From positions 5,737,208 through 5,801,207 of the forward strand of contig NZ_CP133264.1 of the NCBI RefSeq assembly GCF_030915445.1: a stretch of DNA of 64,000 bases, in the 5' to 3' direction. How positions within the stretch are numbered: the first letter of the stretch is position 1; every line of letters begins with the position of its first letter. Below are positions 46,435 to 55,432 of this stretch, in pieces. The notes beneath the pieces are model-generated. The model saw only the letters and a program-made list of their open reading frames with translations, did not search any database and had not been told where the DNA came from. Made by a program: the position numbers and the translations under genes. This DNA comes from Clostridium sp. OS1-26. GTDB taxonomy: Bacteria > Bacillota > Clostridia > Clostridiales > Clostridiaceae.

Positions 46435-46695
46435 CTATCTTGGTTCAACTATAAATTTTATTGCTGTTCTTTCTTCACCTTCAATTGTTATTTCTGAAAA
46501 AGCAGGAACAACAACTAGATCTATCCCATTCGGAGCAACAAACCCCCTTGTAATTGCTATTGCCTTTACCGCTTGGTTAACTGCTCCTGCGCCTACTGCT
46601 TGAACCTCTGCTGTTGAGTTATCCCTCAATACGGCGGCTAAAGCTCCTGCTACTGATTTTGGCTGTGATTGAGCTGATACTTTTAATACTTCCAT
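46435..46695 (-). CDS. spoVS: Stage V sporulation protein S
   Basis: The 86-residue protein begins MEVLKVSAQSQPKSVAGALA and contains AVGAGAVNQAVKAIAITRGF, the highly conserved SpoVS (Alba-fold) sequence. SpoVS influences septation and sporulation onset in B. subtilis. Here it is downstream of the radical SAM gene and ends in its own terminator. GGGAGGAATTATAC precedes the ATG. Confidence 0.97.
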   Translation of the reverse strand: MEVLKVSAQSQPKSVAGALAAVLRDNSTAEVQAVGAGAVNQAVKAIAITRGFVAPNGIDLVVVPAFSEITIEGEERTAIKFIVEPR

Positions 46696-46742
46696 GTATA
46701 ATTCCTCCCTACAAATATTGTTCTATTCATAGGAATATTATT

Positions 46743-47831
46743 CTATAAACTACTGAGATTTCCTTCTTTGTACTTTCTTATCATATATTCATAAATCGAC
46801 ATTTCCATGATCTTTTCTTCTTGTTTTAAAATTAAATTCCCTCTCTGTATACTTTTATCCTGAACGACATCAACATTTGTTGTCTTTAATTGTTTCTTCA
46901 TGTCATTAAAAAATTTCTTTTTATTTGCATAAAGTTTAGATAAATCCTTATCATTAACTATAATTATAAACTTACCATTAAAATCCTTAGAAGCTTTCTC
47001 TAGAATCATATCGTTATAAAGACTACCTTCTACCAACTCTCTAAAAGCTGGATGAAACGGTCCTGCAACTAATTCTCCACCTTCGTTTATTTCTTCTGTA
47101 GGTTGAAGCCCTACCCTAATAACCTTTATAGTATTAGCTACAACCATTGAATAAACTATTTTAGCAACATTCACAGCTTCATCAAGATTATAGGGCTTAT
47201 ATATTCCGTTGTTGAACATGCTCTCCATCGGTGTATTTTTTATAACTAGAGCTGGATAAATTCTATAAATATCTGGACTCATAGCAATAGACTTTTTTGC
47301 AGTTTCTACGTCTTTCTCCAAGTTATCCCCTGGAAGACCAAGCATTATCTGATGACCAAGTATAAAACCATATTGTTTTATAAGCCTAGAAGCTCTAATT
47401 ACATCCTCTTCTGAATGGCCTCTACCAGACTTTAATAATACTTCTTTATCTAAAGATTGGATTCCTAACTCTATTATATCTACAGAATAATTTTTAAGAT
47501 TAGTCAATATTTCATCGTCAATATAATCCGGTCTTGTAGATAAATGTATAAAATCTATATCTCCTCTATCTTTATATTCTTTAGCTATAGCCAAAAGTTC
47601 TTTCTGCTTCCCTATGCTTATCGCTGTGAAGGTCCCTCCGAAAAAGGATACCTCTATAACAGAATTTTTTCTATTCATAGTTTTAAGATACTGATCTATT
47701 GTATCTCTAGCAAACTTAGCATCTACCTTTTCAGTGATGCCTGTGATTGTACCTTGGTTGCAAAATACACAATTATGGGGACACCCCTCATGTGGTACAA
47801 ATATAGGTATTATATAATGACGCTTACTCAT
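46743..47831 (-). CDS. Elp3-like radical SAM protein
   Basis: This 362-residue protein has the iron-sulfur motif CPHNCVFC (Cys17, Cys21, Cys24), GGTFTAI near 65, a TRPDYID segment near 97 and HQIMLGLPGD near 160, the Elp3/MiaB-type radical SAM barrel. A C-terminal acetyltransferase domain as in full Elp3 is lacking. Clostridial genomes often carry this gene next to rnc; the substrate is unknown, tRNA being a guess from the family. The ATG overlaps the rnc stop (ATGAGTAA), with GGAGGAAGAGA before it. Confidence 0.85.
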   Translation of the reverse strand: MSKRHYIIPIFVPHEGCPHNCVFCNQGTITGITEKVDAKFARDTIDQYLKTMNRKNSVIEVSFFGGTFTAISIGKQKELLAIAKEYKDRGDIDFIHLSTRPDYIDDEILTNLKNYSVDIIELGIQSLDKEVLLKSGRGHSEEDVIRASRLIKQYGFILGHQIMLGLPGDNLEKDVETAKKSIAMSPDIYRIYPALVIKNTPMESMFNNGIYKPYNLDEAVNVAKIVYSMVVANTIKVIRVGLQPTEEINEGGELVAGPFHPAFRELVEGSLYNDMILEKASKDFNGKFIIIVNDKDLSKLYANKKKFFNDMKKQLKTTNVDVVQDKSIQRGNLILKQEEKIMEMSIYEYMIRKYKEGNLSSL

Positions 47832-48531
47832 TCTCTTCCTCCAAAGTCTTCAATGCTTCTTGTGCGGCATTTTGCTCTGACTCCTTTTTGCTGTAGCCAA
47901 CACCGCTACCTAGAATTGTTCCATCTACAGACACCTCTGTATAGAACTTTCTTCTATGAGGTGGACCTTCATGCTTTATTAAAGAATACTCTATACATAC
48001 ATCCCCATTTTGCTGCATAACTTCCTGAAGTTTAGTCTTATAATCTAGTATTATTTTATTCTTTATAGCCTTTTCTATAATATCTTTAAAATTATCAATA
48101 ATAAACTTTTTAGCTTTTTCAAACCCATTATCAACGTAAACCGCCGCTATTATTGCTTCCACACAGTCTGCAAGTATAGAAATTCTTTCTCTACCTCCTG
48201 TAAGCTCTTCTCCTTTACTCATTCTGATGTATTTTCCAACTCCCCATTTCTTTGCTATTTCATAAAGTGAGTTTTCACATACTATAAGAGCTCTTCGTTT
48301 TGTAAGCTCTCCTTCTGATTTATTTGAGTAATTAGTAAATAAAAATTCAGATATACATAGTTGAAGTACAGAATCACCTAAAAATTCTAATCTTTCATTA
48401 AACTTTACATTCTTTTTCCCATTCGCATAGGAACTGTGAGTCACAGCCTCTCTTAAAAGATCTTTATCTTGTATATTAATATCTAATTTTTTTTCTAATT
48501 CCTCTAAAAACATTTTCCCATTGCTTACCAT
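47824..48531 (-). CDS. rnc: Ribonuclease III
   Basis: RNase III cuts double-stranded RNA, including rRNA precursors. The 235-residue protein has the catalytic NERLEFLGDSVLQL (44-57), a second acidic cluster ILADCVEAIIAA near 115, and a C-terminal double-stranded RNA binding domain (about 155-225). It overlaps the radical SAM gene and follows acpP, the plsX-acpP-rnc-smc order. Confidence 0.98.
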   Translation of the reverse strand: MVSNGKMFLEELEKKLDINIQDKDLLREAVTHSSYANGKKNVKFNERLEFLGDSVLQLCISEFLFTNYSNKSEGELTKRRALIVCENSLYEIAKKWGVGKYIRMSKGEELTGGRERISILADCVEAIIAAVYVDNGFEKAKKFIIDNFKDIIEKAIKNKIILDYKTKLQEVMQQNGDVCIEYSLIKHEGPPHRRKFYTEVSVDGTILGSGVGYSKKESEQNAAQEALKTLEEENE

Positions 48532-48626
48532 AATACTACTCCCTCTGAAGTTTATTCTTCAGTCTGCTTTTAAAGATAAACAAATTCAAGAATAAACTGC
48601 ATATATAATTTATTAGACAAATTTAA

Positions 48627-48654
48627 AGCCCCGTATAAAACGGGACTTTTTTGA
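48627..48654 (-). terminator. Terminator after acpP
   Basis: The minus strand reads AAAGTCCCGT-TTTAT-ACGGGGCTTT, four bases after acpP. The stem has A/T flanks on both sides. Confidence 0.75.
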
Positions 48655-48658
48655 AGTA

Positions 48659-48889
48659 TTATTCTTCAGTGTGAGCCTTTATGTACTCAACTACATCGCT
48701 AACAGTAGTTATCTTCTCAGCATCTTCGTCTGGTATCTCTAAATCAAACTCTGTTTCCAAAGCCATTATTAATTCAACTATATCAAGTGAATCTGCACCT
48801 AAATCATCAATAAAAGATGATTCCATAGTTACCTCTTCAACGTCAATACCAAGTTGCTCTGATATTAGGTTTTTAATCTTATCAAACAT
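48659..48889 (-). CDS. acpP: Acyl carrier protein
   Basis: The 76-residue acidic protein carries the phosphopantetheine site DLGADSLDIVELIM with Ser34. It shuttles acyl chains in fatty acid synthesis. It has a strong promoter of its own and a terminator, so it is a separate transcript from plsX. Confidence 0.98.
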   Translation of the reverse strand: MFDKIKNLISEQLGIDVEEVTMESSFIDDLGADSLDIVELIMALETEFDLEIPDEDAEKITTVSDVVEYIKAHTEE

Positions 48890-48922
48890 ATTTGTCTCAC
48901 CTCCTAAAAGCTTTATACATAA

Positions 48923-48951
48923 ATAATATTACATAACTTATGCACCGTCAA
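48923..48951 (-). promoter_or_regulatory. Sigma-A promoter for acpP
   Basis: The minus strand reads TTGACG-N17-TATTAT, 34 bases before the ATG. Confidence 0.75.
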
Positions 48952-49051
48952 TATAAATAGTGCTAAATTTATTATTCTAAATTATCAAATATTAATACGT
49001 TTGTTTTTTTATTCTTTAAATTCCAATTACAACTCTTTTTTAAATTATATA

Positions 49052-50068
49052 CTACATTTCTTTTATATTATCAATTTGAGGTATATTCTCCAATTCGGTT
49101 TTTATTTTTTCAATTATATTATTATCATAACAATTTAAAGCCTGCCTTATGGCATTTTTAAATGCCTTACTATCTGAGCTTCCATGAGCTTTTATACAAA
49201 TTCCCTTCGACCCTAAAAATGCTGATCCACCATGTTCAGAGTAGTCGAGTTTTTTCTTTAATCCTTTAAAAACAGGTTTTAACAATACAGCTCCTATTTT
49301 AGCAGTTAAGGATTCCATTATTTCTTGCTTTAACATACCCAGTATATTTAAAGCTACGCCTTCATACATTTTTAATATGGTATTACCTACAAATCCATCA
49401 CAAACCAATATATTTACATCTCCACTTGATACTTCTCTAGGCTCAACATTGCCAACAAAGTTAAAATCTGTTTTCTTTAATATACCATGAACCGCTTTGG
49501 TTAGCTCATTGCCTTTTTCTTCTTCAGTTCCTATATTCACCAAACCTATAGTTGGATTTTTTATACCTAATACACTTTCAAAGTAGATTTTTCCCATCAA
49601 TGCAAATTGAACCAAATACTGAGGCTTACAGTCCACATTGGCACCAGCATCTACCACCATGAAAGCAGCATTTTTCCCTGGCATTATTGGAGCTAATGCT
49701 ACTCTATCAATCCCCTTTATTCTGCCAACAATTAAGGTCGCTCCTGTCATTAATGCCCCTGTGCTTCCTGCTGATATAACAGCGTCAGCCTTTCCTTCTT
49801 TCACTAATTCTAGTGCTTTAACCAAGCTTGAGTCCTTCTTTTTCCTTATAGCCATAACAGGCGCTTCATTTGTACTTATTACTTCACTGGTGTTTAATAC
49901 ACTAATCCTATCTTCAGGATATTGATATTTAGACAACTCTGCTTTAATTAGTTCTTCTTTACCTGTAATAATTATATTTACATTATACTCTTTTGTCGCT
50001 TGAATACATCCTTCTACCACAGCAGCGGGAGCAAAATCTCCACCCATACCATCAACCGCAACTATCAT
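49052..50068 (-). CDS. plsX: Phosphate acyltransferase PlsX
   Basis: PlsX makes acyl-phosphate from acyl-ACP for phospholipid synthesis. The 338-residue protein begins MIVAVDGMGGDFAP and has VISAGSTGALM near 100, VDAGANVDCKP near 140 and CDGFVGN near 225. It lies between rpmF and acpP. The fapR regulator that precedes plsX in bacilli is absent. Confidence 0.97.
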   Translation of the reverse strand: MIVAVDGMGGDFAPAAVVEGCIQATKEYNVNIIITGKEELIKAELSKYQYPEDRISVLNTSEVISTNEAPVMAIRKKKDSSLVKALELVKEGKADAVISAGSTGALMTGATLIVGRIKGIDRVALAPIMPGKNAAFMVVDAGANVDCKPQYLVQFALMGKIYFESVLGIKNPTIGLVNIGTEEEKGNELTKAVHGILKKTDFNFVGNVEPREVSSGDVNILVCDGFVGNTILKMYEGVALNILGMLKQEIMESLTAKIGAVLLKPVFKGLKKKLDYSEHGGSAFLGSKGICIKAHGSSDSKAFKNAIRQALNCYDNNIIEKIKTELENIPQIDNIKEM

Positions 50069-50243
50069 AGTTTCACATCCCTTTTTAATTTAGTTAAAAT
50101 TCATCTTCTGCTTAATAATAACATAAATTTCTATTTTAAAAAAGATTATAGATATCTAACTTCTATAATTGACTTAACTAAGGTATCTCTATGAATACCT
50201 TTAATAAGTTAATCACTCAAGTCGGATATCTATACGTAAAAAA

Positions 50244-50268
50244 GAAAGTCTATACGACTTTCTTTCCT
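50244..50268 (-). terminator. Terminator after rpmF
   Basis: The minus strand reads AAAGAAAGTC-GTATA-GACTTTCTTT plus TTTACG, directly after the rpmF stop codon. Confidence 0.8.
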
Positions 50269-50269
50269 C

Positions 50270-50452
50270 TTATTGTTCAGTTGAAACAACTTCTTTGCCC
50301 TTATAATATCCACAACTCTTGCACACTCTATGCGCAAGTTTCATTTCATGACACTGAGGACATTCAACTATTCCTGGTAGGCTTAGTTTAACGTTTGCCG
50401 CTCTTCTTGAGTCTCTTCTAGCTTTTGAAAATCTTCTCGCTGGATTTCCCAC
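50270..50452 (-). CDS. rpmF: 50S ribosomal protein L32
   Basis: The 60-residue protein has the conserved Arg/Lys-rich start (GNPARRFSKARRDSRRA) and a four-cysteine zinc site: CPQC near 37 and CKSC near 50. It is the zinc-binding form. It follows the DUF177 gene by 14 bases. Confidence 0.97.
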   Translation of the reverse strand: MGNPARRFSKARRDSRRAANVKLSLPGIVECPQCHEMKLAHRVCKSCGYYKGKEVVSTEQ

Positions 50453-50466
50453 AGTACTACACCTCC

Positions 50467-50970
50467 TTAATCAGTCAAAAACATATCTTTCAGTTTTGCC
50501 AATCTAGGATCAATGACATCTTTCGTACAATTGCATGTAGAAAAATTCAGATTTATACCGCATTGTTGGCATAAGCCCTTGCAGTCTTCTCTGCAAAGTC
50601 TTTTGATTGGCAGAGTTACTATAATATTATTTTCTATAATCTCTGTGATATCTATTGTATCACTATCTATAAAGATGACATCATCATCTTTATTTGCCCC
50701 ATCGTTAGTTGTAAGCTTCTCTTCAATATCTAAGTCTACAGCATAACCAAATTTTTCAAGGCATCTTGAACATGATAATTCTAAAACAGTATTTGCTGTT
50801 CCAGTTAAGGTTATAATATCTTCTACCTTAACTAGTATACCATCAAATTTAATCGGCTGCAAAAAATTAATTTGTTCTCTTCCATCAAAAAAACTTGCTT
50901 CATCAAGCTCTAAATGGACTTTTTTATTGGCTGTTTGTTTTTTTAATAAATCAGATATATCCAATTTCAT
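50467..50970 (-). CDS. DUF177/YceD family protein (YlbN-like)
   Basis: This 167-residue protein has a beta-rich N-terminus, an LSCSRCLEKF motif near 85 and a C-terminal cysteine cluster (CREDCKGLCQQCG and STCNC) that may bind zinc. Relatives (YceD) are paired with rpmF everywhere and are implicated in 23S rRNA or 50S biogenesis. The ATG at 50970 follows AGAGGTGAGCATT; a GTG three codons earlier overlaps that site. Confidence 0.9.
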   Translation of the reverse strand: MKLDISDLLKKQTANKKVHLELDEASFFDGREQINFLQPIKFDGILVKVEDIITLTGTANTVLELSCSRCLEKFGYAVDLDIEEKLTTNDGANKDDDVIFIDSDTIDITEIIENNIIVTLPIKRLCREDCKGLCQQCGINLNFSTCNCTKDVIDPRLAKLKDMFLTD

Positions 50971-51001
50971 AATGCTCACCTCTATATATTAGCCACAATT
51001 T

Positions 51002-51030
51002 ATTATATAGAGATGAGCATTAAAAGTCAA
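51002..51030 (-). promoter_or_regulatory. Sigma-A promoter for DUF177-rpmF
   Basis: The minus strand reads TTGACT-N17-TATAAT, a near-consensus promoter 32 bases before the ATG. Confidence 0.82.
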
Positions 51031-51067
51031 GATTTATTTATTTTTTGTCAGATAATGAAATATTTTA

Positions 51068-52267
51068 TTATTTTGCGCTTTCAACTATTTCCTTTGTATC
51101 TCTAGCTATCATAAGCTCTTCATCTGTTGGTATAACAAATACTTTAACTTTTGAATCAGCAGTACTTATTTCTGTAGCTTTTCCTCTAACATTGTTTTTC
51201 TCAGCATCAATGTTAATTCCCAAATATTGTAATCCATCACAGATTTCTGCTCTACTTGTTATTGAGTTTTCTCCAAGACCTGCAGTAAATACTATACAAT
51301 CTACTCCATTAAGTGCTGCTGCATATGCACCAATTGAAGTTCTTACTCTATAGTGGAATACATCTAAAGCAAGCTCTGCTCTCTTATTTCCATCTTTTGC
51401 AGCATTTTCTATATCTCTAAAGTCACTGCTTACGCCTGATACGCCAAGAACACCTGACTTCTTATTCATTAAGTTATCTACTTCTTCAATGCTCATACCA
51501 GTTTCTTTTACTAAGAAAGGTACTATAGCTGGATCTATATCTCCGCATCTAGTTCCCATAGCCACACCTGCAAGAGGAGTGAATCCCATTGTAGTATCAA
51601 CTGATTTTCCACCTTTTACTGCTGATAAACTAGCTCCATTTCCTAAATGGCAAGTTATAATTTTTAAGTCTTCTATATTTTTACCCATCATTTGAGCAGC
51701 TGTCATTGAAACAAATCTGTGTGAAGTACCGTGGAAACCGTACTTTCTTATGCCATACTGTTTATATAATTCATATGGTAATGCATAAATAAACGCTTCT
51801 TCTGGTAAAGTTTGATGGAATGCTGTATCAAATACTCCTACCATTGGTGTACTTGGCATTAACTCTCTGCAAGCATTTATTCCTATTATGTTTGGTGGGT
51901 TATGTAGTGGAGCTAATTTTACACATTCTTGTAAAGCTTCCATAACATTTTCATCAATTAATACTGATCCCGCATATTTTTCTCCACCATGAACAACTCT
52001 GTGTCCTACTGCTGATATTTCTGACATATCACTTATTACACCATGCTCTTTGTCAACAAGAGCATCAAGTACTAGTTTTATAGCTACTTTATGGTCTTTC
52101 ATTGGTTGTTCTATTACATACTTTTCATCATTAACTTTTTGAGTTAATATTGAACCTTCGATACCTATTCTTTCTACTAGACCTTTTGCTAATGCATTTT
52201 CATTTTCCATATTTATTAACTGATATTTTAAAGATGAGCTTCCACAGTTTATTACTAATACTTTCAT
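51068..52267 (-). CDS. ackA: Acetate kinase
   Basis: Acetate kinase converts acetyl phosphate and ADP to acetate and ATP, the main substrate-level ATP step of clostridial fermentation. The 399-residue protein has VINCGSSSLKYQLI (4-17), HRVVHGGEKY near 88, GFHGTSHRFV near 175 and a GDIDP motif near 240. It is downstream of pta. AAGGGAGAAGGTAAGA precedes the ATG. Confidence 0.98.
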   Translation of the reverse strand: MKVLVINCGSSSLKYQLINMENENALAKGLVERIGIEGSILTQKVNDEKYVIEQPMKDHKVAIKLVLDALVDKEHGVISDMSEISAVGHRVVHGGEKYAGSVLIDENVMEALQECVKLAPLHNPPNIIGINACRELMPSTPMVGVFDTAFHQTLPEEAFIYALPYELYKQYGIRKYGFHGTSHRFVSMTAAQMMGKNIEDLKIITCHLGNGASLSAVKGGKSVDTTMGFTPLAGVAMGTRCGDIDPAIVPFLVKETGMSIEEVDNLMNKKSGVLGVSGVSSDFRDIENAAKDGNKRAELALDVFHYRVRTSIGAYAAALNGVDCIVFTAGLGENSITSRAEICDGLQYLGINIDAEKNNVRGKATEISTADSKVKVFVIPTDEELMIARDTKEIVESAK

Positions 52268-52327
52268 TCTTACCTTCTCCCTTCGGCTAGTTAAACTTTA
52301 ATCTATTTGTAAAAATTTAGCTATTAA

Positions 52328-53334
52328 TTATTTTGCTTGATCTTGCGCTTGGATTGCAGTTATAGCTACAACATTCACTATGTCATCTGCACTACATCCT
52401 CTTGATAAATCATTTATAGGTTTAGCAAATCCTTGGCATACAGGTCCTATAGCATCAGCACCTGCAAATCTTTGTACTAACTTATATCCTATATTACCTG
52501 CTTGTAAGTCTGGGAATACTAAAACATTAGCTTTACCAGCAACTTTGCTGTTTGGAGCCTTTAAGTCAGCTACTTTCTTAACTATAGCAGCATCTAGTTG
52601 TAATTCTCCATCTATATCTAAATCAGGTCTCATTTCTTTAGCTAGTTCAGTAGCTCTTCTTACTTTATCTACTAATTCATGTTGCGCACTTCCCATAGTT
52701 GAGAACGATAACATTGCAACTCTTGGCTCCATTCCACAAAGAGTTTTAGCAGTTTCAGCTGTGCTTATTGCTATTGATGCTAGCTCTTCAGCAGTTGGAC
52801 ATGGGTTTACTGCACAATCTGCAAAAGAAGCATACCATTTTCACCATATTGACAGTTAGGTACTTCCATTATAAATGTACTTGATACTACAGATATTCCT
52901 GGTGCAGTTTTGATTATTTGAAGTCCTGGTCTTAATAAATCTCCAGTAGTATGTATAGCTCCTGAAACTAATCCATCAGCATGACCTAATTTAACCATCA
53001 TTGTTCCGAAATATAATGGGTCTCTAACGATTTTGTCTGCTTTTTCTAGAGTCATTCCTTTATTCTTTCTTAGCTCATAAAATCCATTAGCATATTCTTG
53101 AGTTTTATCTGAAGTTTCAGGATCAAGTACCTCAACGCCATCTAAACTTACTCCTAAACTTGCAGCCTTATCTCTAATTACCGTTTCAGATCCAACTAGA
53201 ATAACATTAGCAAGACCTTCTTGCATTATTTTACCGCACGCCTGAAGATTTCTTTCTTCTTCACCTTCAGGTAAGACAATTCTTTTCTTGTCAGCTTGAG
53301 CTTTTGCCCAAACTTGTTTCATTAAATTTGACAT
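52328..53334 (-). CDS. pta: Phosphate acetyltransferase, with one apparent frameshift
   Basis: Pta converts acetyl-CoA to acetyl phosphate. The start (MSNLMKQVWAKAQADKKRIV, ATG 53334 after GGAGGGAGACGAAC) and middle are in one frame up to GENGMLL; the rest (CAVNPCPTAEELASIA, MEPRVAMLSFSTMGS, AGKANVLVFPDLQAGN) is in the next frame. One extra base at the 4-base A run 52823-52826 restores LLFADCAVNPCP and a protein of 335 residues, the family length. As read, it would truncate at about 187 residues. ackA follows, giving the acetate pathway pair. Confidence 0.92.
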
Positions 53335-53397
53335 GTTCGTCTCTCCCTCCAAAATAAAAATAAAAATGAAAATAAGCTAAAATTGCATACACTTATA

Positions 53398-53426
53398 ATA
53401 TAATCCTTTTTTAATGTACTTTTCAA
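53398..53426 (-). promoter_or_regulatory. Sigma-A promoter for pta-ackA
   Basis: The minus strand reads TTGAAA-N17-TTATAT, 64 bases before the ATG. Confidence 0.6.
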
Positions 53427-53742
53427 TAAAAAAATATAAATTTTAAATTTTTTTATTGAAAAAGTTTTTTATTAATAATTTCATATCTAACAGAAATACT
53501 ATTTTTGTATTAATTTGTTGTAAGGTTATTGCAATGTTTTATTAACGATATTGCAATTTTTAAAATTTAATTAAAATTGCAAATATCTTGCCTTATTTTT
53601 TGCTATATACATAAATTATGATTTAGAAGATATTTATTTTTTATATTTATATTTGGCCTAGCTTTTTTACTTGATAATCAATAAAATAAATCTTGCTGAT
53701 TAAAACAAAAATAAATATAATTATTTATAATTTGGTAATTTA

Positions 53743-53902
53743 GGAGGTTAAAGTCCTAAATGGACTTTAACGGGTAATTTTGCTAGGTAAAAGTTCTAAA
53801 TGAACTTTTACGGGTAACTTGTGAGCGGAAGCGAAAATATTAAGTTACCCAGTACCCGAAGGGAGACGAGCAAAATTACCCAGTGTTCCGACTAAAAGGA
53901 GG
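53743..53902 (+). mobile_element. Repeat family A, copy 2: 160-nt GGAGG-bounded structured element
   Basis: Same boundaries and exact length as copies 1 and 3. Here the pairings are best preserved: GTTAAAGTCC/GGACTTTAAC, GTAAAAGTTC/GAACTTTTAC, outer GGGTAATTTTGCT with AGCAAAATTACCC, inner GGGTAACTT with AAGTTACCC, and a small CCCGAAGGG hairpin. Its terminal AAAAGGAGG is eight bases from the TTG start of tmcAL. Confidence 0.88.
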
Positions 53903-53910
53903 ATTGAACA

Positions 53911-55137
53911 TTGAGTGTAACCGGTATTGTAGTTGAATATAACCCTTTTCACAAAGGACACTTACATCATATAAATGCGACTAAGGAGCTGACAGGTTGC
54001 TCCTATATTATTGCTGTAATGAGTGGCAATTTTGTTCAAAGAGGTGTTCCCGCTATGATTGACAAGTGGAGCAGAGCAAAGACTGCATTAATGAACGGAG
54101 TTGATCTTGTAATAGAACTTCCTTTAATATATAGCCTATCCTCCGCTGAATTTTTTTCTTTCGGTGCAGTAAGTCTTTTAAATAGTTTAGGAGTAGTGGA
54201 TAATATATGTTTCGGAAGTGAATGTGGAGATTCTAAAGTTCTATATGATATAGCTAATATACTGTCCCATGAACCAGATGAGTATAAAGAAATTTTAAAA
54301 CAAAAGCTTCAACTTGGATTAGCTTATCCAAGTGCTAGAAGCAAGGCTTTATTAGATTATATTGGTAGTTATGATGTTAATTTTTTGTCGAATTTTAATA
54401 TTGAAGAAATTTTATCTTCCTCAAACAATATACTTGGAATAGAATATTGTAAAAGCCTTATAAGATTACAAAGTTCTATAAAACCATTCTCTATTCAAAG
54501 ACAGGGCAGTGATTATAATAGTACATACTTTGAAAGTGAATTCTCCAGCGCATCATCAATAAGAAAACATATTAAAGATACTAGAAATATTAATGGCATT
54601 GAAAATTATGTACCTAAAAATACATATGATCTGCTACTTTCATTATTTGAAAGCAATTATACTTTTTCTTCTGAAGATTTAATGCTTCCATATATTAAAT
54701 ATAAATATATGCTATATAAAGATACCATAGAGCAACTTCCAGACGTATCTGAAGGTATTCACAATAGAATATATAAATTTTTAGAAGATGCTGAAAGCTA
54801 TGAAAAGCTTATTAATTCTATCAAGACTAAAAGATACGCCTACTCACGTATTAGTAGGATTTTATGTCAATTCTTTATAGGTTTTGAAAATTTCAATACT
54901 TATGAATTAAGAAAGAGAAAATGTCCCTATGCTAGAATTTTAGGATTTAATAGTAACGGTCTAAGACTGTTAAAAAATATAAAAAAAGAATCTTTAATCC
55001 CTATATATACAAAAATTCCAAAGGATTTAGATGATATTCTTTCTTTAGATATACAAGGAACAAGGCTTTATAGCTTACTAAATAAAAATATAAATCCTAA
55101 CTCCGATTATTTGATAAGTCCTATTATGTTTAAATAA
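53911..55137 (+). CDS. tmcAL: tRNA(Met) cytidine acetate ligase (YlbM)
   Basis: TmcAL uses acetate and ATP to acetylate the wobble cytidine of elongator tRNA-Met. The 408-residue protein begins SVTGIVVEYNPFHKGHLHH, with the nucleotidyltransferase HxGH-type motif, followed by GNFVQRGVPAMIDKW near 42. The start is TTG at 53911, chosen because AAAAGGAGG lies eight bases upstream and the family begins with this sequence. That binding site is the end of a family A element. Its use of acetate makes the ackA/pta neighbourhood notable. Confidence 0.93.
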   Translation: MSVTGIVVEYNPFHKGHLHHINATKELTGCSYIIAVMSGNFVQRGVPAMIDKWSRAKTALMNGVDLVIELPLIYSLSSAEFFSFGAVSLLNSLGVVDNICFGSECGDSKVLYDIANILSHEPDEYKEILKQKLQLGLAYPSARSKALLDYIGSYDVNFLSNFNIEEILSSSNNILGIEYCKSLIRLQSSIKPFSIQRQGSDYNSTYFESEFSSASSIRKHIKDTRNINGIENYVPKNTYDLLLSLFESNYTFSSEDLMLPYIKYKYMLYKDTIEQLPDVSEGIHNRIYKFLEDAESYEKLINSIKTKRYAYSRISRILCQFFIGFENFNTYELRKRKCPYARILGFNSNGLRLLKNIKKESLIPIYTKIPKDLDDILSLDIQGTRLYSLLNKNINPNSDYLISPIMFK

Positions 55138-55278
55138 ATAGATATATTTTAACCGCCTATTAAAATTTGTGTTAATAATTAAATACTAAAAGTTAGAATA
55201 AGAAGTAAAAACTTTAAATATAATTTTAGTAAATTATATTTATTAAAATACATTTAACTTATATTCTGAACACTTTTA

Positions 55279-55404
55279 TATGAAACTCCTTCTCCTTTCG
55301 TCGAATGAGTAAGCGATCATATCAAAATCAGCACTCTGTGTAAGCGACTATCTCAAAATCATAGATTTTGGATATCTGCTTAAGATTTTGTATGTCTGCT
55401 TAAA
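55279..55404 (+). repeat. Repeat family C, plus-strand copy
   Basis: Starts ATGAAACTCCTTCTCC, then GTCGAATGAGTAAGCG and two units of the CTCTGTGTAAGCGA...CTCAAAATC type; the second folds back as TCAAAATC-ATA-GATTTTGGAT, and a further ATTTTG...TGCTTAA unit ends 28 bases before the ylbJ start. Matches the reverse complement of 58475-58651. Confidence 0.7.
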
Positions 55405-55432
55405 CTTAATACAAAAAGTAGGTGGTTATAAT

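Larger units (their letters stand above)
53335..53910. other. Divergent gap between pta and tmcAL
   Basis: The pta promoter (53398-53426) lies at the left, about 310 very AT-rich bases follow with no recognisable feature, and a family A element (53743-53902) fills the right end up to the tmcAL start. Confidence 0.7.

Noticed and set aside
53903..53913. An ATG start for tmcAL instead of TTG
   Set aside because: The family N-terminus begins exactly at the TTG behind AAAAGGAGG, and no ATG lies at a usable distance.
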